Shown: piece after piece, positions 16,831 through 26,469 of the stretch
Layout: each line of letters begins with the position of its first letter
How positions within the stretch are numbered: position 1 is the first letter of the stretch
Origin: Bacilli bacterium
GTDB lineage: Bacteria; Bacillota_I; Bacilli_A; RFN20; CAG-288
Assembly: GCA_022652945.1 (NCBI GenBank)
Contig: JALCRV010000012.1
Coordinates: forward strand, 1-64,000
Length of the DNA: 64,000 bases
Reading direction: 5' to 3'
Program-made: the position numbers and the translations under genes
Notes under the pieces: model-generated
What the model saw: the letters and a program-made list of their open reading frames with translations, nothing else
Database searches by the model: none
What the model was told of the DNA's origin: nothing

Positions 16831-18054
16831 ATGAAAAAAGAAGTGGTGGAATATGTCGTAAGGAATATCCTGCTTGATGAAGGACTTTGCGGTGGAATTT
16901 ACGATCATAAAAACGGGGCTTTTTTAATCAGGACATCTGAAAACAATCTTGATTTAGCGATTCTTTTTAAAGATAAGCTTTTAAATAAGGGAAGGGATAT
17001 CTCCATTTATACCTCCCACGATTTTTTGCTGTTCGGTTATGTAAAGATCAAAGGCACCGATAACTTTATCCTGGCGGGGCCGGCTAAAGCGGAAGCGAAG
17101 GTCTCTGATTCTACCCTTCGCAGTCTGATGGCTGACTACAACCTGGACTTAACGCAATCCTCTTCTGTCGCCTCGCTTCTTAAAGATGCTCCGCAGATGG
17201 ATTTTGCTACTCTTTTATCAATTCTTTATAAGATATATGTCATCGTCAATGATGAGATTCCGCCTTCCGATCAGTATTTTGATTCTTACGATGGCTTAAA
17301 GGAGGGGACGATTCCTCAAGCTGTCTATAAAGATACCGTAAGGATCAATGATGAGGAAGAGATGTCCGGAGCTGATTACTCGAAGTATTATGAGGATCAG
17401 CTGGTTTTATATATTCAGTCGGGAAATCCCGATGATTTTGAAAAGATCGTCCCGAATAAGTTCCAGTCACGGACGATGCTTTACGATATGGAAGATATCA
17501 GGCAATATAAAGATCGCATCATTTCTTGTATCGCTATTGTTTCTAGGGCCTCGATTGAAGCGGGGCTAGATACTACTACAGCCTATAAGCTTAATGATAT
17601 TTATATCAACAAGATTGAAAGGTCTTCTTCAATCGAACAGATGAATATCATCGTTACCCCGATGTTTAAGGACTTCTGCTCCAGAGTCGGAGAACTGCGT
17701 CTGAAAAAGACTGATAATCCGACCCTGAATCGAGCGATGACTTATATCAATGAACATTTAAGAGAAAAGCTTTCGACCTCCATTGTCGCTGATGCAATCA
17801 ATGTCTCCCAGTCTTATCTATCTATTAAGTTTAAAAAAGCGACCGGGATGAATTTTACAACATATATAAACCAGCAAAAAGTCGAAGAAGCAAAAAGGCT
17901 TTTAAGGCTGACTGATAAGCCTTTAACCGATATTTCAAATTATTTGTCTTTTTCTTCTCAGTCGTATTTTCAGAATATTTTCCGTAAGCAAGTTGGGATT
18001 ACACCTCTGAATTACCGCAACAAGAAAAACGAAGAAACAAAAAAGGCTAAATAA
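16831..18054 (+). CDS. AraC-family regulator with an N-terminal ligand-type domain (copy 1)
   Basis: A 407-residue regulator. Residues 1-150 form the N-terminal domain shared by five regulators here, with the motif FGYVKIKGTDNFILAGPA; the middle has DRIISCIAIVSRASIEAGLD; the last 100 carry the double helix-turn-helix (TNPTLNRAMTYINEHLREKL, SQSYLSIKFKKATGMNF and the second AraC helix FSSQSYFQNIFRKQVGITP). It is the most divergent copy: the otherwise conserved DK(D/E)SD part is replaced. It follows a GPH symporter and converges with copy 2, overlapping it by 8 nt. Two TTGCAA boxes (16771, 16783) lie upstream, with a -10-like TAATAT at 16810. Confidence 0.85.
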   Translation: MKKEVVEYVVRNILLDEGLCGGIYDHKNGAFLIRTSENNLDLAILFKDKLLNKGRDISIYTSHDFLLFGYVKIKGTDNFILAGPAKAEAKVSDSTLRSLMADYNLDLTQSSSVASLLKDAPQMDFATLLSILYKIYVIVNDEIPPSDQYFDSYDGLKEGTIPQAVYKDTVRINDEEEMSGADYSKYYEDQLVLYIQSGNPDDFEKIVPNKFQSRTMLYDMEDIRQYKDRIISCIAIVSRASIEAGLDTTTAYKLNDIYINKIERSSSIEQMNIIVTPMFKDFCSRVGELRLKKTDNPTLNRAMTYINEHLREKLSTSIVADAINVSQSYLSIKFKKATGMNFTTYINQQKVEEAKRLLRLTDKPLTDISNYLSFSSQSYFQNIFRKQVGITPLNYRNKKNEETKKAK

Positions 18055-19249
18055 AGTGTTTGTTGTTTTCGGCCCGGTACTGTTTGGGAGTGGTGCCGGT
18101 GACTTTTTTAAAGATGTTTTGGAAGTAGGATTGCGAGGAGAAGGAGAGGTAGTTAGAGATATCTGCTAAAGGCTTATCCGTATAAGCCAGGAGCCTTTTA
18201 GCTTCCGTTATTTTCTGCTGATTGATATATGAAGGCAGATCCAAGCCTGTCTTTTTCTTAAATCTCGCTGATAAGTAAGAAGGGGAAATATGCAAATATT
18301 CACCGATTATATCCCCGGTCAGCTTTTCTCTTAAGTGCTCGTTAATGCAGGCCATAGCTCGGTTGATGACCGGGTTATCAGTGCTTAAAAAGTTGATCGA
18401 GGAAATACGAGTGCAGTAATCTTTTATCATCTCTCCTTGCATTGTATCCGTATCGGGGATGGAACGGGCTTCTTCGATTCGCTTCATATAAATATCCTGC
18501 AAAAGATACGCGGTTGAAGGATCTAAGCCGCCTTCCATCGCGGAATGGTTGACCAAACTTAATAAAGCGAAGCAGCGATTTTTATGCTCTCTGAGGGCTT
18601 CAGGGGCGGAAGAATAATTCATCCGATCTCTTTTTCCGTAGAAAAGGAAAAGGCCTTTAAAATTGCCGGAGCGGATACATTCCATCATCCGCTTTTCTTC
18701 TTCAAAAGAATAAGCGGGTGTTTTCGGAGTTGAGGGTATTTCATCCTGATTATCCGCATAAACATCATCGAAAGTTGGCTTAAATAATCCATCCTTGCCA
18801 TTGGGAGCTTTGATATAAGGTATTTCATGGTTAACAGCAGCATCTAAGGCAGAAAGAGCTTGAAAAAAAGCCCCGATTGTCATCATCGGTAACCCGGAGA
18901 TGAAGTCTTTGATCTTATCCGCTAAGTTTAAATCGACGTTTTCTTTGACTATGTAATCTCTTAATGCCGTTTCTGAAACCATACCTAGGACATTATAAGG
19001 ACCGAAAAGGATGGAATAGTCCGTATCCTTATCGCGAACGATTCCGTAAGCCATCAAAGAAGAGACGATAATATATCCGCAGTTTGTAGTTTGGCTAAGC
19101 AATAAAGAAGCGTGCCTTTGGATGACATCGGAATACCGATCCTTGGTTTGGATAACTTCTAAAGGCTCGTTTCCTTTATAAATTACGATGTTGACATCTC
19201 TCATTAAGAGATTCGTCTGGGCCAGGCATTTTAGGACGTTTATATCCAT
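18047..19249 (-). CDS. AraC-family regulator with shared N-terminal domain (copy 2), divergent from a binding lipoprotein
   Basis: A 400-residue regulator with the N-terminal motif YGIVRDKDTDYSILFGP near residue 70, a linker with SFEEEKRMMECIRSGNF, the helical middle block and a C-terminal double HTH ending FSSQSYFQNIFKKVTGTTPKQYR. It is transcribed away from the binding lipoprotein at 19457; the 200-bp gap holds the two-box operator at 19275-19327. By analogy with other AraC activators near sugar transporters it probably controls its neighbour. The ribosome site is weak. Confidence 0.85.
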   Translation of the reverse strand: MDINVLKCLAQTNLLMRDVNIVIYKGNEPLEVIQTKDRYSDVIQRHASLLLSQTTNCGYIIVSSLMAYGIVRDKDTDYSILFGPYNVLGMVSETALRDYIVKENVDLNLADKIKDFISGLPMMTIGAFFQALSALDAAVNHEIPYIKAPNGKDGLFKPTFDDVYADNQDEIPSTPKTPAYSFEEEKRMMECIRSGNFKGLFLFYGKRDRMNYSSAPEALREHKNRCFALLSLVNHSAMEGGLDPSTAYLLQDIYMKRIEEARSIPDTDTMQGEMIKDYCTRISSINFLSTDNPVINRAMACINEHLREKLTGDIIGEYLHISPSYLSARFKKKTGLDLPSYINQQKITEAKRLLAYTDKPLADISNYLSFSSQSYFQNIFKKVTGTTPKQYRAENNKHFI

Positions 19250-19274
19250 TCCAAGTTATCCTTCTATAACGATA

Positions 19275-19327
19275 TTACAAAGATAATTACGAAAGTGCAA
19301 TATATGAAACCGCTTATTTTTTAACAT
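19275..19327 (+). promoter_or_regulatory. Two-box AraC-type operator and promoter of binding lipoprotein 1
   Basis: Box 1 TTACAA at 19275, box 2 GTGCAATATA at 19295 (20 bp apart), and -10 TAACAT at 19322, 27 bp from the start of box 2. The layout is the same as at 22544 and 34261. Box 2 would overlap the -35 position, as for class II activators. Confidence 0.65.
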
Positions 19328-19456
19328 AATTAAAGTATAAGGCGGTTTCCTAGTTGCTGCTGTTTTTGATCCTTAAGATGACAAAACCAGCTAGCTATAC
19401 GTAAAAGACTCATTGATTAAGCTTGAAAATCTTAGCTTTTAAAGGAGGAAACATCA

Positions 19457-21250
19457 ATGAAGAAAAAGTATTTGAGCTTGATGGCTGTCGTGTTAATGTG
19501 CTCAACCACATTAGTAAGCTGCGGCGGAGATAGCGGTTCGAATAATTCCGGAAGTTTCGATGAGGCGGCTAACACCTTCTCGGTTTGGCAGCCGTACGGA
19601 GCTGATTCCGGCTACTATTCTAACTTCTCCGATAACCCGGTTGTCAGTTATCTGACTAAGCAGAAGACCTGGGGTGATGATAAGGCTAGTCTGAAGTTTA
19701 ATTATTCTATCCCTGGTACCGGCTCAGAGTCTTCGTCATTTAATACGATGATGGCTGCTGATGAACTGACGGATCTTTTTGTTCCGTATATCAACGGTTC
19801 CTTAAACTTATATAACAGCGGTTACATCATGGATATAACCGATTATGTCAATAAGTACATGCCTAATTACTTAGCGTGGCTGGATAAGCATCCGGCTGAA
19901 AAGTCTAACTCTTTTGTCAATATCAATGGCGAAAAACGAATCCTGGAGCTTTATGATTACTCCGATTCTGCCACCCCTTGGTGCGGCTATTCTTACCGTC
20001 GTGACTGGCTGGTCAAATACGGAACTAATCCGGTGACCGGTGCGGCCTTTACAGGCGGTTGGAGCGCGGATGGCAAGACCTGGACTGATGATGTGGTCTT
20101 CCCGACTTCGAAGACGAAAGAGCCTATTTATATTTCCGATTGGGAATGGATGTTTGGGATTTTCACTAAAGCTCTTAAAGCTGAAAATATCTCCGATGGC
20201 TATTGCACCACTATCTATTATCCTGGCTATTTAGGAACCGGCGATTTGGTTTCTTCCTTCGGTGGTGGCGGTCCGATCTGGTATAAGAAAGACGGCACCG
20301 TTTATTTCGGCGGTACTTCCGATAACTTCCGCGCTTATCTTCAGGGCATGAATACCTGGTATAAAAACGGCTGGATCGATAAGCATTTCACCGAACGGAC
20401 TTCGGAAATGTTCTATCAGACTGATACTAAAGGAGTTACCACTGGTAAAGTCGGTCTGTGGTATGGCCCGTCCGCTTATTTAGGCGGGAAGATGAAGAAT
20501 ATGATTCCGGATAGCTGCATTTATTACGCTAAGGATCCGATCAATGATATCTACGGACCGGATTCCGCTAAGAATGTTGCTCCGTTCACTCTGTTCCAGC
20601 CGAGCTTAACCGGACTTTCACTCTCGGTTAACTCTAAAGCCGCTGGGAAGAAGAATCTGCCGGCCTTATTCAATATGTTGGATTACCTTTATTCCGATGA
20701 AGGCTCCATGCTGATGGGCTTAGGTCTTTCTAAAGAACAATATGAAGAAAGCCAGGATTCCTTCTATACCTCTAAAGGTTTAACTAACGGGGCTTATTCC
20801 TGGGTCGATAAGAATGGCGCTGATTGGGTTGAAGGCACTTCAACTGGTGATAAACTTTATAAGCTCGATCAGAAATTAATCGATGACAGTTCCTTAGCGA
20901 CCGCCGCTACTGGCACTAGGATTATCGGCCGTAAATGGGGCACTTCCAATAAGTATTGGACGGAGGATCCGGTCTTTGTCGAATCCTGCAAAGCTTATAT
21001 GGAATATAAAGCCACCGGCTGGTTTACCAACGCTGAGACTAATGCCGAGACCGCCGATGAAGCGGCTGAATACAGCGGCATTTATTCCAAGGTCAACGAA
21101 TTCATGGGGAAGACTTGCCCGACTTTCATCAATGGAAGCAAGGATCCGTTCAATGATTCGACCTGGAGTTCTTACTGCAGCGGCTTAAATAAATATAAGC
21201 CGGATAATTCTACGAAGATGTTCCAAAGAGTCGTTGATTTATTCAAATAG
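19457..21250 (+). CDS. LplA-like sugar ABC transporter binding lipoprotein (1 of 5)
   Basis: A 597-residue extracellular solute-binding lipoprotein with lipobox LVSC near residue 22. The shared core includes YYSNFSDNPVVSYLTKQKTWG, the CGYSYRRDWLVKYGTNPVTG block, ISDWEWMFGIF and a C-terminal FINGSKDPFNDSTWSSYCSG. Length and layout fit the LplA group of family 1 binding proteins, which bind oligosaccharides or glycoside fragments. AAAGGAGG precedes the ATG. No permease is adjacent; the pair at 35912-37873 is the only candidate in the window. The sugar is unknown. Confidence 0.82.
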   Translation: MKKKYLSLMAVVLMCSTTLVSCGGDSGSNNSGSFDEAANTFSVWQPYGADSGYYSNFSDNPVVSYLTKQKTWGDDKASLKFNYSIPGTGSESSSFNTMMAADELTDLFVPYINGSLNLYNSGYIMDITDYVNKYMPNYLAWLDKHPAEKSNSFVNINGEKRILELYDYSDSATPWCGYSYRRDWLVKYGTNPVTGAAFTGGWSADGKTWTDDVVFPTSKTKEPIYISDWEWMFGIFTKALKAENISDGYCTTIYYPGYLGTGDLVSSFGGGGPIWYKKDGTVYFGGTSDNFRAYLQGMNTWYKNGWIDKHFTERTSEMFYQTDTKGVTTGKVGLWYGPSAYLGGKMKNMIPDSCIYYAKDPINDIYGPDSAKNVAPFTLFQPSLTGLSLSVNSKAAGKKNLPALFNMLDYLYSDEGSMLMGLGLSKEQYEESQDSFYTSKGLTNGAYSWVDKNGADWVEGTSTGDKLYKLDQKLIDDSSLATAATGTRIIGRKWGTSNKYWTEDPVFVESCKAYMEYKATGWFTNAETNAETADEAAEYSGIYSKVNEFMGKTCPTFINGSKDPFNDSTWSSYCSGLNKYKPDNSTKMFQRVVDLFK

Positions 21251-21280
21251 ACCTTTAGAGCTGATTTATCTGAAGCTGAA

Positions 21281-21310
21281 AGATGCGCCCCTTATTGGAG
21301 CGCATCTATT
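21281..21310. terminator. Bidirectional terminator between convergent genes
   Basis: AGATGCGC/GCGCATCT, 8-bp stem, with A- and T-rich flanks, between the lipoprotein stop (21250) and the convergent regulator stop (21311). Confidence 0.75.
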
Positions 21311-22522
21311 TTATTTGTCGTCGTTATTCTTCTGGTATTTCTCACGGTATTTCTTCGGGGTGATTCCAGTGATTTTCTTAAAGATATTTTGAAAATATGA
21401 TTGGGAAGAGAAGGAAAGATAATTGGAGATATCACTCAAAGATTTATCAGTGAAAGTCAGGAGTCTTTTCGCTTCGTTTATTTTTTGAGTGTTGATGAAG
21501 GTCGGTAGATCGATTCCGGTCTTTTTCTTAAAGCGCATTGAAATGTAACCGGGAGCCAGGTGGAGTTCTTTGGCGATGGATTTAGAATTGATTTTTTCTC
21601 TTAGATGTTCATTGATAAAGGAAATAGCGCGGTTAACAGTCGGGTTATCCGTGTTGTATTTACAGATGCTGTAGACTTTATTGCAGGCTTCCTTGATACC
21701 TCCGAAAACAGCTTGGCTGACAGCCGGTTGGGTTTCACAAGCTTCGACCTGCTGGACGTAAAGGGAATTAATAGAATAAGCCGTCGAAGGATCTAGTCCG
21801 CCTTCCATCGCTGCATGGGTTACCAAGGTAATAAAATAAATAGCTCGATCCTTATAGTCTCTTAAAGGATCGGTTGAATACTCCGGGTTACGGAGGTTGG
21901 TATCTGATAAGATTTGGAAAAGAGAACGGAAATTGCCTTCTTTTACGCATTCCATAACTTTCATTTCATAATCGAAGGTGTTTTCAGGATGAGCGGGGGC
22001 TTCTTTTTGTTCGATGGTTTTTACTTCTTCGGCGTAGGCGGAATTTAGGGAGTCTAAATCGTAGGTTTCTGTTTCCTTTAAAGATAATTTCACTTCTTCA
22101 TGATTTACCGCGGCGTTCATTCCGGAAAGAAGATTGAAAAATGATGGAATGGACATCTTCGGCAGGGAAGAAATGAATTCCTTAAATCCATCGACGTAGA
22201 CTAGATCAAGATCGAATTTAATCATCAAATCGCGGACATCTTCGTCCTTTAAGGAATCGCGGATGACGAAGGGACCGAAGATCACAGAAAGATCGGAGTC
22301 TTTATCAAAAACGATACCGAAAATGTAAGTGGATTGTAAGATCATGTAATCGCAATTATGCTTTAAAGTGAGCATGCTTTTAGCCGCTAAGGCGACCTGG
22401 TCCACTTCTCCAGGTTTCGTATCAAGGCTTTTTAAAACTTCATGACCTTGGTAGATCCTCGCCTCGGTCCTGGTGAGATCGATAAAAGGCTTAACGATCG
22501 CTTCAAAAATCTTGCTATCCAT
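21311..22522 (-). CDS. AraC-family regulator with shared N-terminal domain (copy 3), divergent from a binding lipoprotein
   Basis: A 403-residue regulator with N-terminal motif FGIVFDKDSDLSVIFGPF, the middle block KDRAIYFITLVTHAAMEGGLD and the AraC double HTH ending FSSQSYFQNIFKKITGITPKKYR. It is divergent from binding lipoprotein 2 across a 114-bp gap that contains the conserved operator. No clear ribosome site precedes the ATG. It resembles copy 2 most closely in the N-terminal domain. Confidence 0.85.
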   Translation of the reverse strand: MDSKIFEAIVKPFIDLTRTEARIYQGHEVLKSLDTKPGEVDQVALAAKSMLTLKHNCDYMILQSTYIFGIVFDKDSDLSVIFGPFVIRDSLKDEDVRDLMIKFDLDLVYVDGFKEFISSLPKMSIPSFFNLLSGMNAAVNHEEVKLSLKETETYDLDSLNSAYAEEVKTIEQKEAPAHPENTFDYEMKVMECVKEGNFRSLFQILSDTNLRNPEYSTDPLRDYKDRAIYFITLVTHAAMEGGLDPSTAYSINSLYVQQVEACETQPAVSQAVFGGIKEACNKVYSICKYNTDNPTVNRAISFINEHLREKINSKSIAKELHLAPGYISMRFKKKTGIDLPTFINTQKINEAKRLLTFTDKSLSDISNYLSFSSQSYFQNIFKKITGITPKKYREKYQKNNDDK

Positions 22523-22543
22523 GTATGTCTCGTTGATTTGATA

Positions 22544-22596
22544 TTACAAAACCGTTTTAAAAATTACAATATACGAAGTACGTTATTTTTTAAGAT
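22544..22596 (+). promoter_or_regulatory. Two-box AraC-type operator and promoter of binding lipoprotein 2
   Basis: TTACAA at 22544 and TTACAATATA at 22564 (20 bp apart), -10 TAAGAT at 22591. Key positions match the region at 19275-19327 with no gaps: GATATTACAAA, CAATATA and TTATTTTTTAA recur at identical spacing. Confidence 0.7.
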
Positions 22597-22636
22597 AATA
22601 GTAGAAAATGGCTTATCAGTTATCAAGGAGGGCTAT

Positions 22637-24436
22637 ATGAAAAGAGCTAACCATCTTGTTTTGAAACTTTCAGTGGCGGCTTTAAGTCTTTTGGCTTTAG
22701 CGGGTTGTGGAAGCGGGGAAGATTCTCCTCTTTCATCGACGGCTGGCGTCCTCTCTAACCAGTTCTCTTACTGGCTGCCTTATTCCACTCCTTCTACTTA
22801 TTACAGCGATTATAACGACAATCCGATGATGAGGTACCTTACTAAGTACCATAAATGGGGAGCGAACAAAGATGAATTATCGTTCACTTTCGATATCCCT
22901 TCTTCGGATGCGGTCGATTCTTCCTTCTCCACGATGTTGGCGGCTGATGATCTTGATGATCTTTTCATGCCGGTCACCGAAAAAACAACCAATCTTTATG
23001 AAGATGGTTACGTCATGGAACTGACCGATTTAGTAAAGCAGTATATGCCTAACTACATGAACTGGATTAACAATCATGCCTCCGCCAGAAATTCCGCTTA
23101 TGTGAAAGTCAACGGGGAAAAGAAAATCATCGAAGTCGGCTCTTACGGAGCTAAGGGCGAGCCTTGGTGCGGATATCAATACCGCCGCGATTGGTTAGTT
23201 AAATATGGGACCAATCCGAAAACCGGGAAGGCATTTACCGGTGGGTGGAATGCTGATAAGACAGCCTGGGAAGATGATGTGATATTCCCTAACGAAACAA
23301 GCGCTCCGATTTATATTTCCGACTGGGAATGGATGTTCAACATCTTCGCTAAGGCTTTAAAAGCCGAAAACATCAGCGGTGGTTATTGTACTTCTCTTTA
23401 CTACATGGGTTTCATCCCGATGGGAGACTTAGTTAGCGCGTTTGGAGGAGGAGGCCCGACTTGGTATATCAATGATAAGACAGTCGAGTTCGGCGCGAAC
23501 TCTGATAACTTCCGCACCTACCTGACCGCGATGAACAGCTGGTATAAGAAAGGTTGGGTGGATACTCACTTCACCGAACGGACCAGCGATATGTTCTATT
23601 TAACTGATACGAATGCTGTTGTTAATGGCAAGGTCGGCTTATTCTTGGGCCCGACTTCCTATTTAGGAAATGGCTTGAAGGAGACGATGCCCGATGCCTG
23701 CTTATATCCGGCCGCAGAGCCCATTAACGATACTTACGGAACCGCGGAAATGAAAGGTGTTGAGCCTTACTGTTTCTATCAGCTCGGCGATGTCGGGACT
23801 CCGATGGCCATCAATTCTAAGGCGAAGGATAAAAAGAATATTCCGGCTTTGCTGGAAATGTTGGATTATCTGTATTCCGATGATGGTTCATTCGTGAACT
23901 CGGTTGGCTTCTCTAAGGAAATCTACGATGAATGCCAGGATCCTTTATATAAGAAATATGGTTTCACCGAGGGAACTTATACCTGGGTTGATGCTAATGG
24001 CGATCCGTGGACTGAGACTTCCACCGGAGAGAAAAAGTTTAAGACCGATGAGCGTTTAACTGCTAATTCTGACTTAAATGCTGCCTTAGTCAGCTGCCGC
24101 CTGCCGGGAAGAGGCTATGGAAACGACAAGAAATATAGGACGGAAAGCAAGATCTATCTTGATGGCATAAATACCTGGTCGAAATATACCGCTTCCGGTG
24201 ATTTACTTACTAATTCCGCAGTTAAAGCCGGAATGTCCACCGAGGATGGTCTGAGTGTAACGAAGATTAACAACTCCATCAGTGAGTTTATGTCTAAAAA
24301 TGTCCCGACTTTCATTACTGGGGCAAGAAACATCCTCGATGATAGTACTTGGAATAGCTTTAAATCCGGTCTAGGGAAATATAAGCCGGAGACGGTGACG
24401 GCGATTTATCAGTCGATTATCGATAGCTTCGATTAA
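22637..24436 (+). CDS. LplA-like sugar ABC transporter binding lipoprotein (2 of 5)
   Basis: A 599-residue paralogue of the protein at 19457, with lipobox LAGC, CGYQYRRDWLVKYGTNPKTG, ISDWEWMFNIF and the C-terminal FITGARNILDDSTWNSFKSG. The ATG at 22637 follows AAGGAGGG; a much longer in-frame start at 22442 would overlap the divergent regulator and the operator and is rejected. Possible ligand: an oligosaccharide, not identified. Confidence 0.82.
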   Translation: MKRANHLVLKLSVAALSLLALAGCGSGEDSPLSSTAGVLSNQFSYWLPYSTPSTYYSDYNDNPMMRYLTKYHKWGANKDELSFTFDIPSSDAVDSSFSTMLAADDLDDLFMPVTEKTTNLYEDGYVMELTDLVKQYMPNYMNWINNHASARNSAYVKVNGEKKIIEVGSYGAKGEPWCGYQYRRDWLVKYGTNPKTGKAFTGGWNADKTAWEDDVIFPNETSAPIYISDWEWMFNIFAKALKAENISGGYCTSLYYMGFIPMGDLVSAFGGGGPTWYINDKTVEFGANSDNFRTYLTAMNSWYKKGWVDTHFTERTSDMFYLTDTNAVVNGKVGLFLGPTSYLGNGLKETMPDACLYPAAEPINDTYGTAEMKGVEPYCFYQLGDVGTPMAINSKAKDKKNIPALLEMLDYLYSDDGSFVNSVGFSKEIYDECQDPLYKKYGFTEGTYTWVDANGDPWTETSTGEKKFKTDERLTANSDLNAALVSCRLPGRGYGNDKKYRTESKIYLDGINTWSKYTASGDLLTNSAVKAGMSTEDGLSVTKINNSISEFMSKNVPTFITGARNILDDSTWNSFKSGLGKYKPETVTAIYQSIIDSFD

Positions 24437-24460
24437 AGTAATCTCAGATTTATTTTGTTA

Positions 24461-24494
24461 AGAAGGCCCTCCAAATGGTCGGCCTTCTTTTTTT
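24461..24494 (+). terminator. Terminator after binding lipoprotein 2
   Basis: AGAAGGCC/GGCCTTCT stem followed by seven T. Confidence 0.85.
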
Positions 24495-24575
24495 GCTTTT
24501 TTACAATTTATTAATATCAAGCGTAAGATTGTTTTTTTGATTTCTCTTATGTTTAAAGGCAGAGGAGTTAAATTA

Positions 24576-26396
24576 ATGAAAAGATTTGTAAAACGCATGG
24601 CGGTTAACTTGGTCTTGATTTTAGCTGGGAGCAGTTTAGTTAGTTGTGGTGGAGAATCAAGCGCTTCAGGTACGGGAACAAAAAGCGCTTCTTTTTCTTA
24701 TTGGCTAGGCACGATTGATCAAGGTTATTACAATGACTACGCAGAGAATCCGGTGATTAAATATCTCACTAAATATAAGAAGTGGGGAAAGGATAAAGAG
24801 ACAGCGGTCGATTTTTCCTTTATCATTCCTCCTGTCGGAGAACAAACTAACAATCTTAATACGATCCTTTCTTCCGGAGAATACCCCGACCTTTTAGATG
24901 CCTCTTATTTTTCTGATAGCATTGAGTCCCTCTATGAAGATGGGGTCATCATGGATCTTAGTGAGTATGTCGAGAAAGACATGCCTAATTATAAGAAATG
25001 GCTGGATAATCATCCTGATTATGCCAAGACCGCTAAAAATGTAATTAACGGGGAGACTAAATATTTGCAGCTTTATACCTATCACGATACCGGGGAAGCG
25101 TGGGGAGGATTCTCTTATCGCCGGGATTGGATCGCTAAGTATGGAAAAAATCCTTCGACCGGTGCTTCCTTTACGGGAAGCTGGGATGAAAAGGGAGTCT
25201 GGAATGACGACGTGATTTTCCCTTCCGGCGGGAAAGATCCAGTCTATGTCTCCGATTGGGAATGGATGTTTAAGATTTTTGATTTAGCCCGGGCCGATCT
25301 TGGTATCAGCGACGGTTATGACTTCTCTATGTATTATCCTGGGTATATCGAAACGGGAGATCTTGTCGATGCCTTCGGTGGCCATGGCCCGATGTTTTAT
25401 GCTGCAGATGGCAAAATCGAGTTCGGTGGGGTTTCTAACGGATTCAGGACCTACCTTCAGATGATGAATCAGTGGTATAAGAAAGGCTATTTGGATAATA
25501 AATTCGCTGAGCATTCTTCCGATATGTTCTATCAAGTTGATACGAAGAAGGTTTATTCGGGAAAGGTCGGAATGTGGTACGGGATGGTTTCTCAGCAAGG
25601 GAAGGGATTGGATATTTCCCAGGGTAAACCTGATTCAGCGACGAATGGTTATACGAACGGAATCTGCGTCTACGGCGCTAGACAACCTATTAATAACACA
25701 TACGGCACCGATGCTGAAAAGAACGTGACTCCTTATAATTTCTTCGGCGTTTCTTCAGAGAAGACGGCTACGGTCATTTCCACTAAGGCTACAGATAAAG
25801 ATTTGGATGCTTTATTCTCTTTCTTGGATTATCAGTTCTCCGAAGAAGGAGCTATCTTGAATTCCATGGGACTTTCTAAAGAGCAGTACGAAGAATGCCA
25901 AGATCCTCTTTATACCAAATACGGGCTGACTGATGGCGCCTGGTATTATTGCGATCAGAACGGGGATAAATGGGTCGAAGGTACTTCCCAAGGTGATAAA
26001 TATTACCATATGGCTCCCGCCTGTTCCGCTGATAATGCGTTTAGCAATGCGATGAAGAATAACCGTGTCTTCGGTCGGCAATTCGGCTCTAACCATACTT
26101 TTGCCGGCTACGATACGGAGACTACCCACGCTATCGCTGAATGGCAATACTTTGAAGATACCGGTTCATTTAAGAAATCCTTCACCTCTCAGTTAGGGGT
26201 GGAAGCAAGCTTAGCTAACTCCAAGATCATGACTTCTTTAAGAGAATTCATGAATAAACAAGCCCCGGGCTTTGTAAACGGCAGCAAAGATGCGACAAAC
26301 GACGATACCTGGAACTCCTTTTGCGGAGCTTTAAAGAAGTATAAATATCAGGATTACATCGATAATCTGCAGGTTATTTTGGATTCGTTAAAGTAA
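24576..26396 (+). CDS. LplA-like sugar ABC transporter binding lipoprotein (3 of 5)
   Basis: A 606-residue paralogue with lipobox LVSC, YYNDYAENPVIKYLTKYKKWG, GGFSYRRDWIAKYGKNPSTG, VSDWEWMFKIF and FVNGSKDATNDDTWNSFCGA. It is closest to copies 4 and 5 (shared GYTNGICVYGARQPINNTYG block). The ATG at 24576 follows GAGGAG. It has no divergent regulator; a single TTACAA lies at 24501 but the second box and spacing are not conserved. Confidence 0.82.
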   Translation: MKRFVKRMAVNLVLILAGSSLVSCGGESSASGTGTKSASFSYWLGTIDQGYYNDYAENPVIKYLTKYKKWGKDKETAVDFSFIIPPVGEQTNNLNTILSSGEYPDLLDASYFSDSIESLYEDGVIMDLSEYVEKDMPNYKKWLDNHPDYAKTAKNVINGETKYLQLYTYHDTGEAWGGFSYRRDWIAKYGKNPSTGASFTGSWDEKGVWNDDVIFPSGGKDPVYVSDWEWMFKIFDLARADLGISDGYDFSMYYPGYIETGDLVDAFGGHGPMFYAADGKIEFGGVSNGFRTYLQMMNQWYKKGYLDNKFAEHSSDMFYQVDTKKVYSGKVGMWYGMVSQQGKGLDISQGKPDSATNGYTNGICVYGARQPINNTYGTDAEKNVTPYNFFGVSSEKTATVISTKATDKDLDALFSFLDYQFSEEGAILNSMGLSKEQYEECQDPLYTKYGLTDGAWYYCDQNGDKWVEGTSQGDKYYHMAPACSADNAFSNAMKNNRVFGRQFGSNHTFAGYDTETTHAIAEWQYFEDTGSFKKSFTSQLGVEASLANSKIMTSLREFMNKQAPGFVNGSKDATNDDTWNSFCGALKKYKYQDYIDNLQVILDSLK

Positions 26397-26420
26397 ATCT
26401 GCTAAGAAGACTTGAATTTA

Positions 26421-26466
26421 AAAAGGAACTGATTAGGAAGGATTTTCCTCTCAGTTCCTTTTTTGA
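26421..26466. terminator. Terminator between binding lipoprotein 3 and the convergent GDSL gene
   Basis: AAGGAACTGA/TCAGTTCCTT stem flanked by A- and T-runs, so it can serve both strands. Confidence 0.82.
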
Positions 26467-26469
26467 TTT